Origin: Lysobacterales bacterium
GTDB lineage: Bacteria; Pseudomonadota; Gammaproteobacteria; Xanthomonadales; SZUA-5
Assembly: GCA_019187485.1 (NCBI GenBank)
Contig: JABAQR010000050.1
Coordinates: forward strand, 1 to 58,357
Direction of reading: 5' to 3'
DNA length: 58,357 nt
The notes under the pieces were generated by a model that had not been told where the DNA came from, did no database searches, and saw only the letters and a list, made by a program, of their open reading frames with translations. Made by a program: the position numbers and the translations under genes. Within the stretch, counting starts at the first letter, position 1. Every line of letters begins with the position of its first letter. Shown one piece after another: positions 29,101-36,105 of the stretch.

Positions 29101-29359
29101 CCGCATGTTTGCAAGCCACCTGCACCGGGCAACTGCAATGCGATTCGATGCGCCAGCGCTCTGCGCGTGGCCAGGCCCGCAGCAGCACCCGCCAGGGCCT
29201 GCGCCGGGAACCACGCACTTCGCCGATGAGCGTGCGTTCCTGGCCCTGCTCACGCAGCTCGCGCCAGAGCACGTGGCCCTCACACGCGTAGCGCCGTCCG
29301 CGCCGCAGATCGGCCTCGGCAAAGTTCGCGCGCAGGTCTTCGGGTCGTGGGGCCCACAT
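26144..29359 (-). CDS. SNF2/RapA-type helicase with SWIM zinc finger
   Basis: A 1071-residue DEAD/SNF2 family ATPase, a double-stranded DNA translocase. A SWIM zinc finger lies near the N-terminus (CSCPVQVACKH, about 95-105). The motor begins at about 605 with Walker A in DDMGLGKT (Lys640), DESQ as the motif II variant (VALDESQMVKNP) and LTGTPLENH as motif III. The second lobe carries LVFSQFTSMLELIE, LISLRAGGFGLNL and DRAHRIGQDKPV (motifs IV-VI). SWIM plus SNF2 is a common bacterial pair of unknown specific role, perhaps transcription recycling or DNA repair. The start is ATG 29359. It is divergent to the secreted protein at 29599. Confidence 0.92.
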   Translation of the reverse strand: MWAPRPEDLRANFAEADLRRGRRYACEGHVLWRELREQGQERTLIGEVRGSRRRPWRVLLRAWPRAERWRIESHCSCPVQVACKHAVALLLADLAGAGEAPPAPSDRHASALQPQEGRIGWLGASLGEQRVLGLRPGRWLAATGGGWRFEALNVTQLRNARLPAQDEASAALLAVVERTRPLWFEGTHWWLPGAALFDALLALAREGMCAWQRPGLLLAEGAPRALDWRWRIDGRGCQTLHIAAGGGQCLRMGDRWFYVDPLARELGTLPDSPEATLMAELVALPSLPAEAVAGFVDSYARRLPPGFPLPRELVVEAPCVLAPIPILTLHQSASAEESRGRRLAHLIAFARLSFRYGPTRVGEADPITEPSVYDGERVRRYPRDRGRERELATRLKQLGLISNRHAMIDHPGLQQNDWLINPDGDPQTLNEFCYAMLPRLRAQGWRLEYGPRFPLKLVDADYRFYGEVQAEEAGGLAIELGIEVDGERINLLPVLREGLREGRFNELPSATDAIVALTLPGERRLPIAAGRLRFILDTLNELAQSGAADQRRLQLPRARAAALVELEGELGAGRRLWPGSGAVRELADQLARYAGLPATPVPSGLRATLRPYQVEGLSWLRFLGAAGLAGILADDMGLGKTVQVLAWIVGEHEAGRLDRPALVVCPKSVLPNWAAEIARFAPQLRVMLHAGPERGRRRRGIADADLVLTTYPVLARDVEALAAQSWHLVALDESQMVKNPTTLAARAARRLNARLRVCLTGTPLENHLGELWAQFDFLLPGLLGSKADFTRHFRKPIEKGRDRDARERLRRRIRPFLMRRTKDQVAADLPEKTEVARAIALEGRQRDLYDTLAAACAEELRGYIAAQSFERNRMRVLEGLMRLRQVCCDPRLVAPERARAANSAKLDYLMDMLHELIAAGRRILVFSQFTSMLELIEAELAAERIRYVKLTGQTEDRAAPVQRFQRGEVPVFLISLRAGGFGLNLTRADTVIHYDPWWNPAVESQATDRAHRIGQDKPVFVYRLIAAQTIEERILALQARKRELADALFDESGQSLASLLAPEDWLALLEG

Positions 29360-29488
29360 CGTCGTCGCAGCAACCGTCGGGGCAAACCGGGAAGCTTAGC
29401 ACTGCATCGCCGGCGCGCGCGCCGCGCGTTGTCTCAGCCTGAACCGGAAGCTGAGGAATGCATCGCAAACCGCCGTTCTGCAAGGAAT

Positions 29489-29517
29489 AAGCGCTGTGAT
29501 ATCCTGAAAGCGCTGTG
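29489..29517 (+). promoter_or_regulatory. Direct repeat AAGCGCTGTG x2 around a -10-like box
   Basis: AAGCGCTGTG occurs at 29489-29498 and again at 29508-29517, a 19-bp period, with GATATCCT between them. It lies about 85 bp before the ATG at 29599. It could be an operator or a chance duplication at the promoter of the secreted-protein gene. Confidence 0.35.
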
Positions 29518-29598
29518 TCGAGCGCGCGGGACTGCGAACCCGCCCACCGGCCATGCAGCGACGCGGTCGCGGCGTGGCCCGCCATGAGGTCGAGAACG

Positions 29599-31179
29599 AT
29601 GAACAGGTTGCTCGCTTTGCTCGCCGTGCTGCTGCTGGCCGCACCCCTGTCCGCCAAGCAGGTGCACGCGCCGCACAAGGCCACCCGCGCCGCACCGGCC
29701 TTCGTGACCATTCCCGGCAATCCGCTGCGGATCAACGTCGGCGCCGACCAGTCCTACCAGATCTTCAACACCACGCTGCCACAGCAGGGCGGCCAGTTCC
29801 CCGGCCAGATCTACCCGACGACCGCCCTGGAAACCGCCGACATGGGTTGGTTCGTCAACGTCAGCGGCACCTTGTACACGCCGAACTTCGAGGAACATCC
29901 GGGCGGCAGTGCGACCAGTTTCGGCGGCGCCCAGCGTTTCGTCGAGACCGCGCTCAGCCCGTTGTCCGGCAACGGCAGCGCACTTTCCCCGTACACCGTG
30001 TCGGTCTCGGTCGGCCTCGGACTCACCGGCCTGCGTGCGGTCAAGACCATCAGCTACGTCAACGGTGAGAACTATTTCAGCGAGCGCTTCCGGCTGATCA
30101 ACACCGGCGGCAACGCGGTCCAGGCGACGATCTTCCTCGGCAGCGACATCTATCTCGCCAACAGCGACGCCGGCGTGCCCTTCCTGGAGCCGACCTCGTC
30201 CAGCCCTGGCGGCAACACCTGCCCCGGCGTGACCCCACCGTACACGATCCTGCACATCCCGCTGACACCAGCGACCAAGTACACCGGCGCCGGATACTCC
30301 AGCGTGTGGAGTCAGATCAACGCCAACAACCTGAACAACGCCATTTCCACCGGCTGCATCGACAACGGCGCAGCCCTGCAATGGAGCTACATGGTGCCGT
30401 CCTTCGGCAGCCGCACGGTGCTGTCGGCGACCTCCTTCGGCGACGTTCCGGCGATCACCCAGTTCAACGTGATCGAGGTCAATCCCGGGCAGGGCGTGAT
30501 CGGCACCAGTCTGGCGGTGAGCATAGACGGCTACGGTTTCCAGCCCGACACCACCTTCAGCTTCGGACCCGGCATCACCGTGTCCGATCTGGTGGTGGTC
30601 AACGCGACGACCGCGAATGCGACGCTGACGATCGCACCGAACGCCAATCTGGGTTTCCGCGATGTCGTCGCGACGCGCTCCCCCGGCGGCATCGTCGCCA
30701 CCCTGGTCGAAGGCTTCGTCGTCACCGAACCGCCGATCTGGAATTACATGTTCGATCCGCACGCGACGCTCAGCACGGAAGCCTTCCAATGCATCCAGGC
30801 GAAGTTCCCCGGCAATCCAGCGACCAATGCCGAGGGCTGGGCGCCGAGCGAGGGCCAGTGGAGCACCGAAGTTCAGCCGGGCATTCCCGGCCCACCGTCG
30901 GGGTTGGCGCGCGCACTGCTCGACTGCTACCTGCATCCGCTGGTGTGGGATCCGGGCATGGGTTCATTGACCTCACGCTACTGCTGGTTGAATCCCTACC
31001 CGCTGTACGACGGCCCCTATCCGGACACCCGGCAGGCCCATCTCAAGATCTACGACGCGGTCAACCACGTATGCATGGGACAGCAGCCGGGCTGGCCGTT
31101 GTACGAATCCAGCGTGATCGTCCGCCGACAACTGTTCTTCCCCTCGCCCATCGGTCGCAGCGGCTTCGAGGATCCGTGA
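29599..31179 (+). CDS. Secreted protein with IPT/Ig-like domain and C-terminal GFE
   Basis: A 526-residue exported protein of unknown function. The start is ATG 29599 with GAGG about 10 bases upstream and a signal peptide (MNRLLALLAVLLLAAPLSAK); ATG 29584 in frame is less likely. Residues about 30-290 are beta-rich and unrecognised; about 295-375 resemble an IPT/TIG fold (INVIEVNPGQGVIG ... GIVATLVEGF). The last 150 residues are rich in Trp, Tyr and Pro with several cysteines. The chain ends PIGRSGFEDP, so the GFE seen at the end of the 9177-11978 protein recurs. No enzyme motif was seen. Confidence 0.7.
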   Translation: MNRLLALLAVLLLAAPLSAKQVHAPHKATRAAPAFVTIPGNPLRINVGADQSYQIFNTTLPQQGGQFPGQIYPTTALETADMGWFVNVSGTLYTPNFEEHPGGSATSFGGAQRFVETALSPLSGNGSALSPYTVSVSVGLGLTGLRAVKTISYVNGENYFSERFRLINTGGNAVQATIFLGSDIYLANSDAGVPFLEPTSSSPGGNTCPGVTPPYTILHIPLTPATKYTGAGYSSVWSQINANNLNNAISTGCIDNGAALQWSYMVPSFGSRTVLSATSFGDVPAITQFNVIEVNPGQGVIGTSLAVSIDGYGFQPDTTFSFGPGITVSDLVVVNATTANATLTIAPNANLGFRDVVATRSPGGIVATLVEGFVVTEPPIWNYMFDPHATLSTEAFQCIQAKFPGNPATNAEGWAPSEGQWSTEVQPGIPGPPSGLARALLDCYLHPLVWDPGMGSLTSRYCWLNPYPLYDGPYPDTRQAHLKIYDAVNHVCMGQQPGWPLYESSVIVRRQLFFPSPIGRSGFEDP

Positions 31180-31229
31180 ACGCGGGCAAGACGTCGCGGC
31201 TCGACTAACCGACGGCCGCGGACGACACC

Positions 31230-32324
31230 TCAGGGCCGGTGCGGCCGGCTGAGATAGTCCTGGCTCTGCATCTCGATCAGACGCGAGGCCGTGCGCGCAA
31301 ACTCCAGGCGCAATCGGTCGCCCGCGTAGAGCGCGCTCGGCGCCGCCGCCGCGCTCGCGACCAGCTTGACGCTGCGGTCGTAGAGCTCGTCGATCAGGTG
31401 CACGAAGCGACGCGCCTCGTTCTCCTCGTGGCCGCCCATGCAGGGAATGCCGCTCAGCAGCACCGTCGGGAAGCTCCGCGCGATCTCGATGTAGTCGGCC
31501 GCCGCGCGTGCGCCGCGGCAGAGCGCGTCGAAATCGAACCAGACCAGTTCGCCGGCACGCCGACGGATCGGGATCTCGCGGCCGTTGACGACGATCCCGT
31601 GGGCGCCGCTGCACGCGGCATTCGCGAGGCGCGCGCAGGCCGCCTGCATCTGCGCTTCGCTGGCCGCGTCCAGCGGGTGGTGGTAGACCGGCGCCTGGCT
31701 CAGCGCGCGCAAGCGGTAGTCCTGCGGACTCGACAGTTCGAGCACGCGGCAATGTTTTTCGAGCGCGGCGATCGCCGGCAGGAAGCGCGCTCGCTGCAAA
31801 CCCTCGCGGTAGAGATCCCGCGGGGCGACATTGCTGGTCGCCACCAGCACCACGCCGCGCGCGAACAACTGTCCGAGCAGGCGCCCGAGCAGCATCGCGT
31901 CGCCGATGTCGGAGACGAAGAACTCGTCGAAGCAGAGTACTCGCGCGCGTTCGGCGAAATGATCGGCGACGATCGCGAGCGGGTCCGCCTGATCCTTGAG
32001 CGCACCGAGGTCGGCGTGCACGCGACCCATGAAACGGTGGAAATGCAGGCGCAGCTTGCGCGTGTCGGCCAGGCCGTCGAAGAACAAATCCATCAGGAAG
32101 GTCTTGCCGCGGCCGACCCCGCCGTGCAGGTACAGGCCACGCACCGGCGCCTGCCCGGCACCGAGCCAGCGCCGCCACCACGGCCGCGCGGCGTGCACGC
32201 GCAGTTCCTCGTGGATGCGGTTCAGCTCGGCGAGCACCTTGCGCTGGTGCGCATCGTCCTGCCAGTGGCCGGCGTCGACACCCGCCTGGTAGCGCGCCAG
32301 TGGCGAATCCGCGGCGATCCGCAC
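31230..32324 (-). CDS. zapE: Cell-division protein ZapE (AFG1-like ATPase)
   Basis: A 364-residue P-loop ATPase related to mitochondrial AFG1/LACE1. In E. coli ZapE joins the Z-ring late in constriction. Walker A is GGVGRGKT (68-75), Walker B is LCFDEFFVSDIGDAM, and the family boxes SNVAPRDLY and HFHRFM are present. The start is GTG 32324; it lies one base after the stop of the hydrolase gene, so the two form an operon. The length is normal. It converges with the secreted-protein gene across 50 bp. Confidence 0.92.
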   Translation of the reverse strand: MRIAADSPLARYQAGVDAGHWQDDAHQRKVLAELNRIHEELRVHAARPWWRRWLGAGQAPVRGLYLHGGVGRGKTFLMDLFFDGLADTRKLRLHFHRFMGRVHADLGALKDQADPLAIVADHFAERARVLCFDEFFVSDIGDAMLLGRLLGQLFARGVVLVATSNVAPRDLYREGLQRARFLPAIAALEKHCRVLELSSPQDYRLRALSQAPVYHHPLDAASEAQMQAACARLANAACSGAHGIVVNGREIPIRRRAGELVWFDFDALCRGARAAADYIEIARSFPTVLLSGIPCMGGHEENEARRFVHLIDELYDRSVKLVASAAAAPSALYAGDRLRLEFARTASRLIEMQSQDYLSRPHRP

Positions 32325-32325
32325 T

Positions 32326-32967
32326 TCAGTGTTCCCGCAGCACGTCGGCGAGACGCGTGCGCATCTCGACCAGCTTGCCGTGGAAGAAGTGCCCGGTGTC
32401 GACGAAGCGCAGCAGAGTCACCGCAGGCTCGATGCCGGCGAAATGGTCGAACACCAGCGCCGGGTCGACGACTTCGTCGACCTCTCCCTGGAGCACGATC
32501 CACGGACACGGCGGGCGCGCCAGCGCACGGAAAGCGAAGCGTCCCACCGGCGGCGCCACGCTGACCAGCAGGCGCGCATCGAGCGCGGCCGCCATGCGCG
32601 CGGACACATAGCTGCCGAAGGAAAATCCGGCCAGCCACAGCGCCGCGCCGGGCACCCAGGCGCGCGCCTGCGCAACCACCGCCGCAAGATCCTCGCCCTC
32701 GCCGTGGCCTTCGTCGAAACGTCCCGTCGATGCGCCGACGCCACGGAAATTGAAGCGCATCGTCGGCACGCCGAGGTCCCCGAGCGTGCGCTCGAGCATG
32801 GTCACGACTTTGTTGTCCATCGTGCCGCCGTGCAGCGGATGTGGGTGGCAAACCACCGCGATCCGCTCGGGATCGGCGCGGCCGCCGGTGGCGGCGACCT
32901 CGAGCGCACCCGTGGGGCCGTCGAGCAGGAACTTGCGAGGAGATTCAGGCCAGTGGGCGGGAGTCAT
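32326..32967 (-). CDS. Alpha/beta hydrolase (small serine-hydrolase type)
   Basis: A 213-residue cytoplasmic alpha/beta hydrolase. The nucleophile elbow is GFSFGS (Ser in G-x-S-x-G), preceded by RFNFRGVGASTG and CHPHPLHGGTMDNKV, both typical of the YfbB/CocE-like small hydrolases found in proteobacteria. Asp near VVDPALVF and His in TGHFFHGKL would complete the triad. The start is ATG 32967; the apparent extension upstream is only translation of heptamer array E. It is co-transcribed with zapE (1-bp gap). The substrate is unknown. Confidence 0.85.
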   Translation of the reverse strand: MTPAHWPESPRKFLLDGPTGALEVAATGGRADPERIAVVCHPHPLHGGTMDNKVVTMLERTLGDLGVPTMRFNFRGVGASTGRFDEGHGEGEDLAAVVAQARAWVPGAALWLAGFSFGSYVSARMAAALDARLLVSVAPPVGRFAFRALARPPCPWIVLQGEVDEVVDPALVFDHFAGIEPAVTLLRFVDTGHFFHGKLVEMRTRLADVLREH

Positions 32968-32969
32968 TT

Positions 32970-33170
32970 CACGGGGCACGAGGCACGGGGCACGGGGCAC
33001 GGGGCACGAGGCACGAGGCACGGGGCACGGGGCACGGGGCACGGGGCACGGGGCACGGGAAGGCTTCGCGGTCCCGGGGGTGGCGTCAAGCCTCGATTTT
33101 CGGTGGGGTCGAAGCGCGATTCACGACCTGCCCGATTTTCCGTGCCCCGTGCCCCGTTTCGCGTGCCCCG
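32970..33170. repeat. Heptamer inverted array E: 13 tandem CACGGGG/CACGAGG units plus inverted arm
   Basis: Thirteen 7-bp units fill 32970-33060 exactly (91 bp), ten starting CACGGG(G/A) and three CACGAGG. After a spacer of about 80 bp, 33141-33170 carries three inverted CGTGCCC units and one degenerate unit, ending 2 bp before the OmpA-protein stop. The long arm begins 3 bp upstream of the hydrolase ATG, so that gene's ribosome-binding region lies inside the array. This is the longest array in the window and the best case for slippage variation. Confidence 0.85.
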
Positions 33171-33171
33171 G

Positions 33172-34149
33172 CTACGTCCCCTCCACCACCACCTCGACCC
33201 GCCGGTTCTTCGCGCGGCCTTCGGCGCTGGCGTTGTCGGCGAGTGGGCTGGCTTCGCCGCGGCCGACGATCTTCAGGCGCGCGGCGTCGGCGCCGAGGGC
33301 GACCAGCGCGTCGCGGACCGAGGCGGCGCGGCGTTCGGACAGCGCGAGGTTGGCGGCGTCGGCGCCGCGATCATCGGTGTGGCCTTCGATGCTCACCGGC
33401 TTGCCGGGATGGCGGTCGATGAAATCGAGCACCGGCTTCAGGTTGCTGCGCGCCTCCGCCTTGAGCTCGGCCTGGCCGGAGGCGAAGAACACGTCGCCGA
33501 GGGTCAGCACCTGACCGCGGGCGGTCGTCACCGGGCGCAGCAGCGCCAGTTGCTGCGCCAGCGTCTGCGCCTGCAGCGAGGCGAGTTCGGCCTCCTGGCG
33601 TGCGAGGTTGGCCTCGAGCGCGCGCGACTCGGCCAGCCGGCGCGCGGCCTCGGCCTCCTGACGTGCGAGTTCGGCGTCGGCGCTGACCTCGGCGCTGCGC
33701 AGGCGCTCGGCGTCCGCTTCCTCGCGCAAGCGCTCGGCTTCCTCGGCGCGCGCCAGCGACTGCAGACGCAGTTTTTCCGCCTCCAGGCGCGCGAGCTCGG
33801 CATCGCGCCGGCTCGCTTCCAGCAGGATCGACTTGTGTTCGTCCGCGAGCTCGGCCAGGCGCTCGCGGTCGCGCGCGGCGGCGACCGCGGCGGTGTAGAT
33901 CGCGATGCGCAACTCGGCGAGGTCGGCGAGGTGCTTGCGGGTCTCGCGCTCGCCCTTCGGCGTGGCCGAAATCGCGGCAATCGCGTCGTCGACGCGCGCC
34001 GATTCCAGCGGCGCGCGGGCGCGGTCGTCGCGCGAGTCGAGCGCGTGCCAGTCGGCCTGCAAACGTTCGTAATCGAGATCGCGCCTGGGTTGCGAGGCGC
34101 AGCCGACAAGCGTCAGCAGCAAGACGATGGTCATCGAAGATCGATTCAC
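33172..34149 (-). CDS. OmpA-family peptidoglycan-binding lipoprotein with long coiled coil
   Basis: A 325-residue envelope lipoprotein. The lipobox is LVGC (Cys about 17) after MNRSSMTIVLLLT. Residues about 60-205 are an Ala/Glu/Arg-rich coiled coil. The C-terminal OmpA domain (about 215-325) has FFASGQAELK, EGHTDDRGAD and NLALSERRAASVRDAL, which bind peptidoglycan. The start is GTG 34149, whose GTGA overlaps the stop of the DUF4398 lipoprotein gene, so the pair is coupled. Lipid anchor, rod and peptidoglycan foot suggest a tether between outer membrane and cell wall. Confidence 0.88.
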   Translation of the reverse strand: MNRSSMTIVLLLTLVGCASQPRRDLDYERLQADWHALDSRDDRARAPLESARVDDAIAAISATPKGERETRKHLADLAELRIAIYTAAVAAARDRERLAELADEHKSILLEASRRDAELARLEAEKLRLQSLARAEEAERLREEADAERLRSAEVSADAELARQEAEAARRLAESRALEANLARQEAELASLQAQTLAQQLALLRPVTTARGQVLTLGDVFFASGQAELKAEARSNLKPVLDFIDRHPGKPVSIEGHTDDRGADAANLALSERRAASVRDALVALGADAARLKIVGRGEASPLADNASAEGRAKNRRVEVVVEGT

Positions 34150-34550
34150 GGCCGTTGCCCCTCGCCGAGCAGCTCGCGCCGCAACGCCTGGTTCTCGGCC
34201 TCCTGCTTCTGCACCTCGTTGCGCAGGCGCGCGGCCGTGGCCTTGGCGAGCGCCAGCTCGGCGCGGACTTCCGCCTTCTGCAAGAACTCCTTCGCCGCCG
34301 CGTTTTCGCGCTCGTCGATCAAGGCGCGGCCGCCATCGAAACTCTCGCGCGCCATCTTGTAGTCGACCGGCGCCAACTCGCCGGCGCCAGCGCTCTCGGC
34401 GCGACCGAGCGCCTCACGCGCACGTCCCAGTTCGGCCGTCGGCGGCGGCGCGCTGGCGCAGGCGGCCAGCGTCAGCGCGGCCAGCAATGGCGCGCCGCGG
34501 CGCAAGACGGGTCTGGTTGTTGCGATCTGATGAAGCTTCCGGGCTAGCAT
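34146..34550 (-). CDS. DUF4398-domain lipoprotein
   Basis: A 134-residue lipoprotein, start ATG 34550 (MLARKLHQIATTRPVLRRGA) with lipobox LAAC followed by ASAPPPTAELGRAREALGRA. The family (DUF4398) has this Ala-rich helical motif with AREALGRAE and VDYKMARESFDGGRAL. Its function is unknown; it is regularly found just upstream of OmpA-like lipoproteins, as here. The stop overlaps the next gene's GTG. The divergent gap to pilU (34551-34771) holds two inverted repeats. Confidence 0.85.
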   Translation of the reverse strand: MLARKLHQIATTRPVLRRGAPLLAALTLAACASAPPPTAELGRAREALGRAESAGAGELAPVDYKMARESFDGGRALIDERENAAAKEFLQKAEVRAELALAKATAARLRNEVQKQEAENQALRRELLGEGQRP

Positions 34551-34612
34551 TGTGTACGCACCACGAGCAGACTGGCTCGGTATTGTGGGGAGCGGCACCG
34601 GGCGCCGCAATG

Positions 34613-34718
34613 GTCATGGCGCATGCGTCACCCGCAAGCATGAAAGTCGTGCTCGCCATGACCGGGGCGAAGCGGTCTTGCCTGAGCCCTCCCCGGCCCT
34701 CCCCGACATCGGGGAGGG
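34613..34718. repeat. Two inverted repeats in the lipoprotein-pilU divergent gap
   Basis: GTCATGGCG (34613-34621) faces its complement at 34654-34662. Further on, CCCTCCCCGA (34697-34706) is followed by a 2-base centre and its exact complement 34709-34718. The second looks like a REP-type palindrome; either could be an operator or affect transcription of the two divergent units. Confidence 0.5.
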
Positions 34719-34771
34719 AGAGCCGCGCGTTGAACGACATTCACGGCAACCGACTTGGATAGAGGTGACGC

Positions 34772-35878
34772 ATGGATATCGGCTACTTCCTGAAGTTGAT
34801 GACCGAGAAGAACGCGTCGGACATGTTTCTGACCACCGGCGCGCCGGTGAACATCAAGGTGGAAGGCAAGCTCTACCCGCTCGGCAACACCGGTCTGCCC
34901 GGCGGCATGGTCAAGAAGATCGCCTACTCGCTGATGGACGAGGGCCAGGTGCCCGCCTTCGAGCGCGATCTCGAACTGAACCTCGCGATCGCGGTCAAGG
35001 ATGCCGGCCGCTTCCGCATCAACGTGTTCAAGCAGCGCGGCGAGATCGGCATGGTGATCCGCGCGATCAAGAGCGAGATCCCGTCCTTCGAGCAGCTCAA
35101 GCTGCCGCCGATCCTGAAGGATCTGATCGTCGAACCGCGCGGACTGATCCTGATGGTCGGCGCCACCGGTTCGGGCAAGAGCTCCACTCTGGCGTCGATG
35201 ATCGACTACCGCAACACCACCAGCGCCGGCCACATCCTCACCATCGAGGACCCGATCGAGTTCCTGCACCGGCACAAGAAGTCGATCGTCAACCAACGCG
35301 AAGTCGGCCTCGACACCCGCACGTACCACAACGCGCTGAAGAACGCGATGCGCGAGGCGCCGGACGTGATCATGATCGGCGAGATCCTCGACGTCGAAAC
35401 CATGGAGGCGGCCATTGCCTTCTCCGAGACCGGTCATCTATGCCTGTCGACGCTGCACTCGAACAACGCCGACCAGACCATGGAGCGCATCCTCAACTTC
35501 TTCCCGGAGAGTGCGCACAAGAACGTGCTGATGAACCTGTCGCTGAACCTGCGCGCGATCGTTTCGCAGCGCCTGGTGGTCGGCAAGGATGGTCGTCGGC
35601 TACCGGCGGTCGAGATCCTGCTGAACACCCCGCTGATCCGAGACATGATCCGCCGCGGTCAGATCCACGAGCTCAAGGAAGCGATGGATCGCTCGCTGGC
35701 CGAGGGCATGCAGACCTTCGATCAGGCGCTGTTCCGGCTCTACAAGGAAGGCAAAGTGGAGCTCGAGGAAGCATTGCGCAAGGCCGACTCGCGCGATGGT
35801 CTGGCCCTGAAGATCCGGCTCTCCGAAGGCGGTGGCGCCGACAACCCGGACCCCTACTTCGACCACTCGCAGTTCTGA
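34772..35878 (+). CDS. pilU: Type IV pilus retraction ATPase PilU
   Basis: A 368-residue PilT-type secretion ATPase. It is called PilU rather than PilT from its length, the MDIGYFLKLMTEKNASDMFL opening and the SLNLRAIVSQRLV and FPESAHKNVLMNL segments; PilU works with PilT to power pilus retraction. Walker A is GATGSGKS (130-137), the Asp box contains IEDPIEFLH, and the Walker B region reads MIGEILDVET (202-210). The usual form is GE-(I/M)-R-D, so the Arg is Leu206 here while the catalytic Glu204 remains. His box residues His222 and His229 are present. The start is ATG 34772 with GAGGTGACGC just upstream. No pilT adjoins it, although pilT-pilU is the common order. Confidence 0.9.
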   Translation: MDIGYFLKLMTEKNASDMFLTTGAPVNIKVEGKLYPLGNTGLPGGMVKKIAYSLMDEGQVPAFERDLELNLAIAVKDAGRFRINVFKQRGEIGMVIRAIKSEIPSFEQLKLPPILKDLIVEPRGLILMVGATGSGKSSTLASMIDYRNTTSAGHILTIEDPIEFLHRHKKSIVNQREVGLDTRTYHNALKNAMREAPDVIMIGEILDVETMEAAIAFSETGHLCLSTLHSNNADQTMERILNFFPESAHKNVLMNLSLNLRAIVSQRLVVGKDGRRLPAVEILLNTPLIRDMIRRGQIHELKEAMDRSLAEGMQTFDQALFRLYKEGKVELEEALRKADSRDGLALKIRLSEGGGADNPDPYFDHSQF

Positions 35879-36046
35879 GCGCAGGCGCAAGGCCCGCGCG
35901 CCGGCATCGCGCACTCCCCGTCGAGGCGCAAACCGTGCCGGATGGTTGCGCCGGTCGCGCTGGTGGTGTTCCGCGAACCGCTCGGATCGACCTGGCGACG
36001 GACGCGCACGCCGCCCGGTTTCGTCATCCGGCTGCCCGCATTCGCC

Positions 36047-36076
36047 TTGAGCAATCGGGGCGATGCGCGGTACGCT
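36047..36076 (+). promoter_or_regulatory. Candidate sigma-70 promoter of the aminotransferase gene
   Basis: TTGAGC (36047-36052), 18-bp spacer, TACGCT (36071-36076), about 30 bp before the GTG start at 36106. The rest of the 227-bp gap after pilU shows nothing else recognisable. Confidence 0.4.
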
Positions 36077-36105
36077 GAAAACCCGTTTCACGAATTTCTA
36101 ACTCC

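Noticed and set aside
32968..33042. Longer N-terminus of the alpha/beta hydrolase (Pro/Arg/Cys-rich)
   Set aside because: It is translation of the CACGGGG array; hydrolase homology starts after ATG 32967.
32970..33060. CRISPR-like array
   Set aside because: The period is only 7 bp with no spacers between units; it is a simple tandem array, not repeat-spacer DNA, and no cas gene is near.
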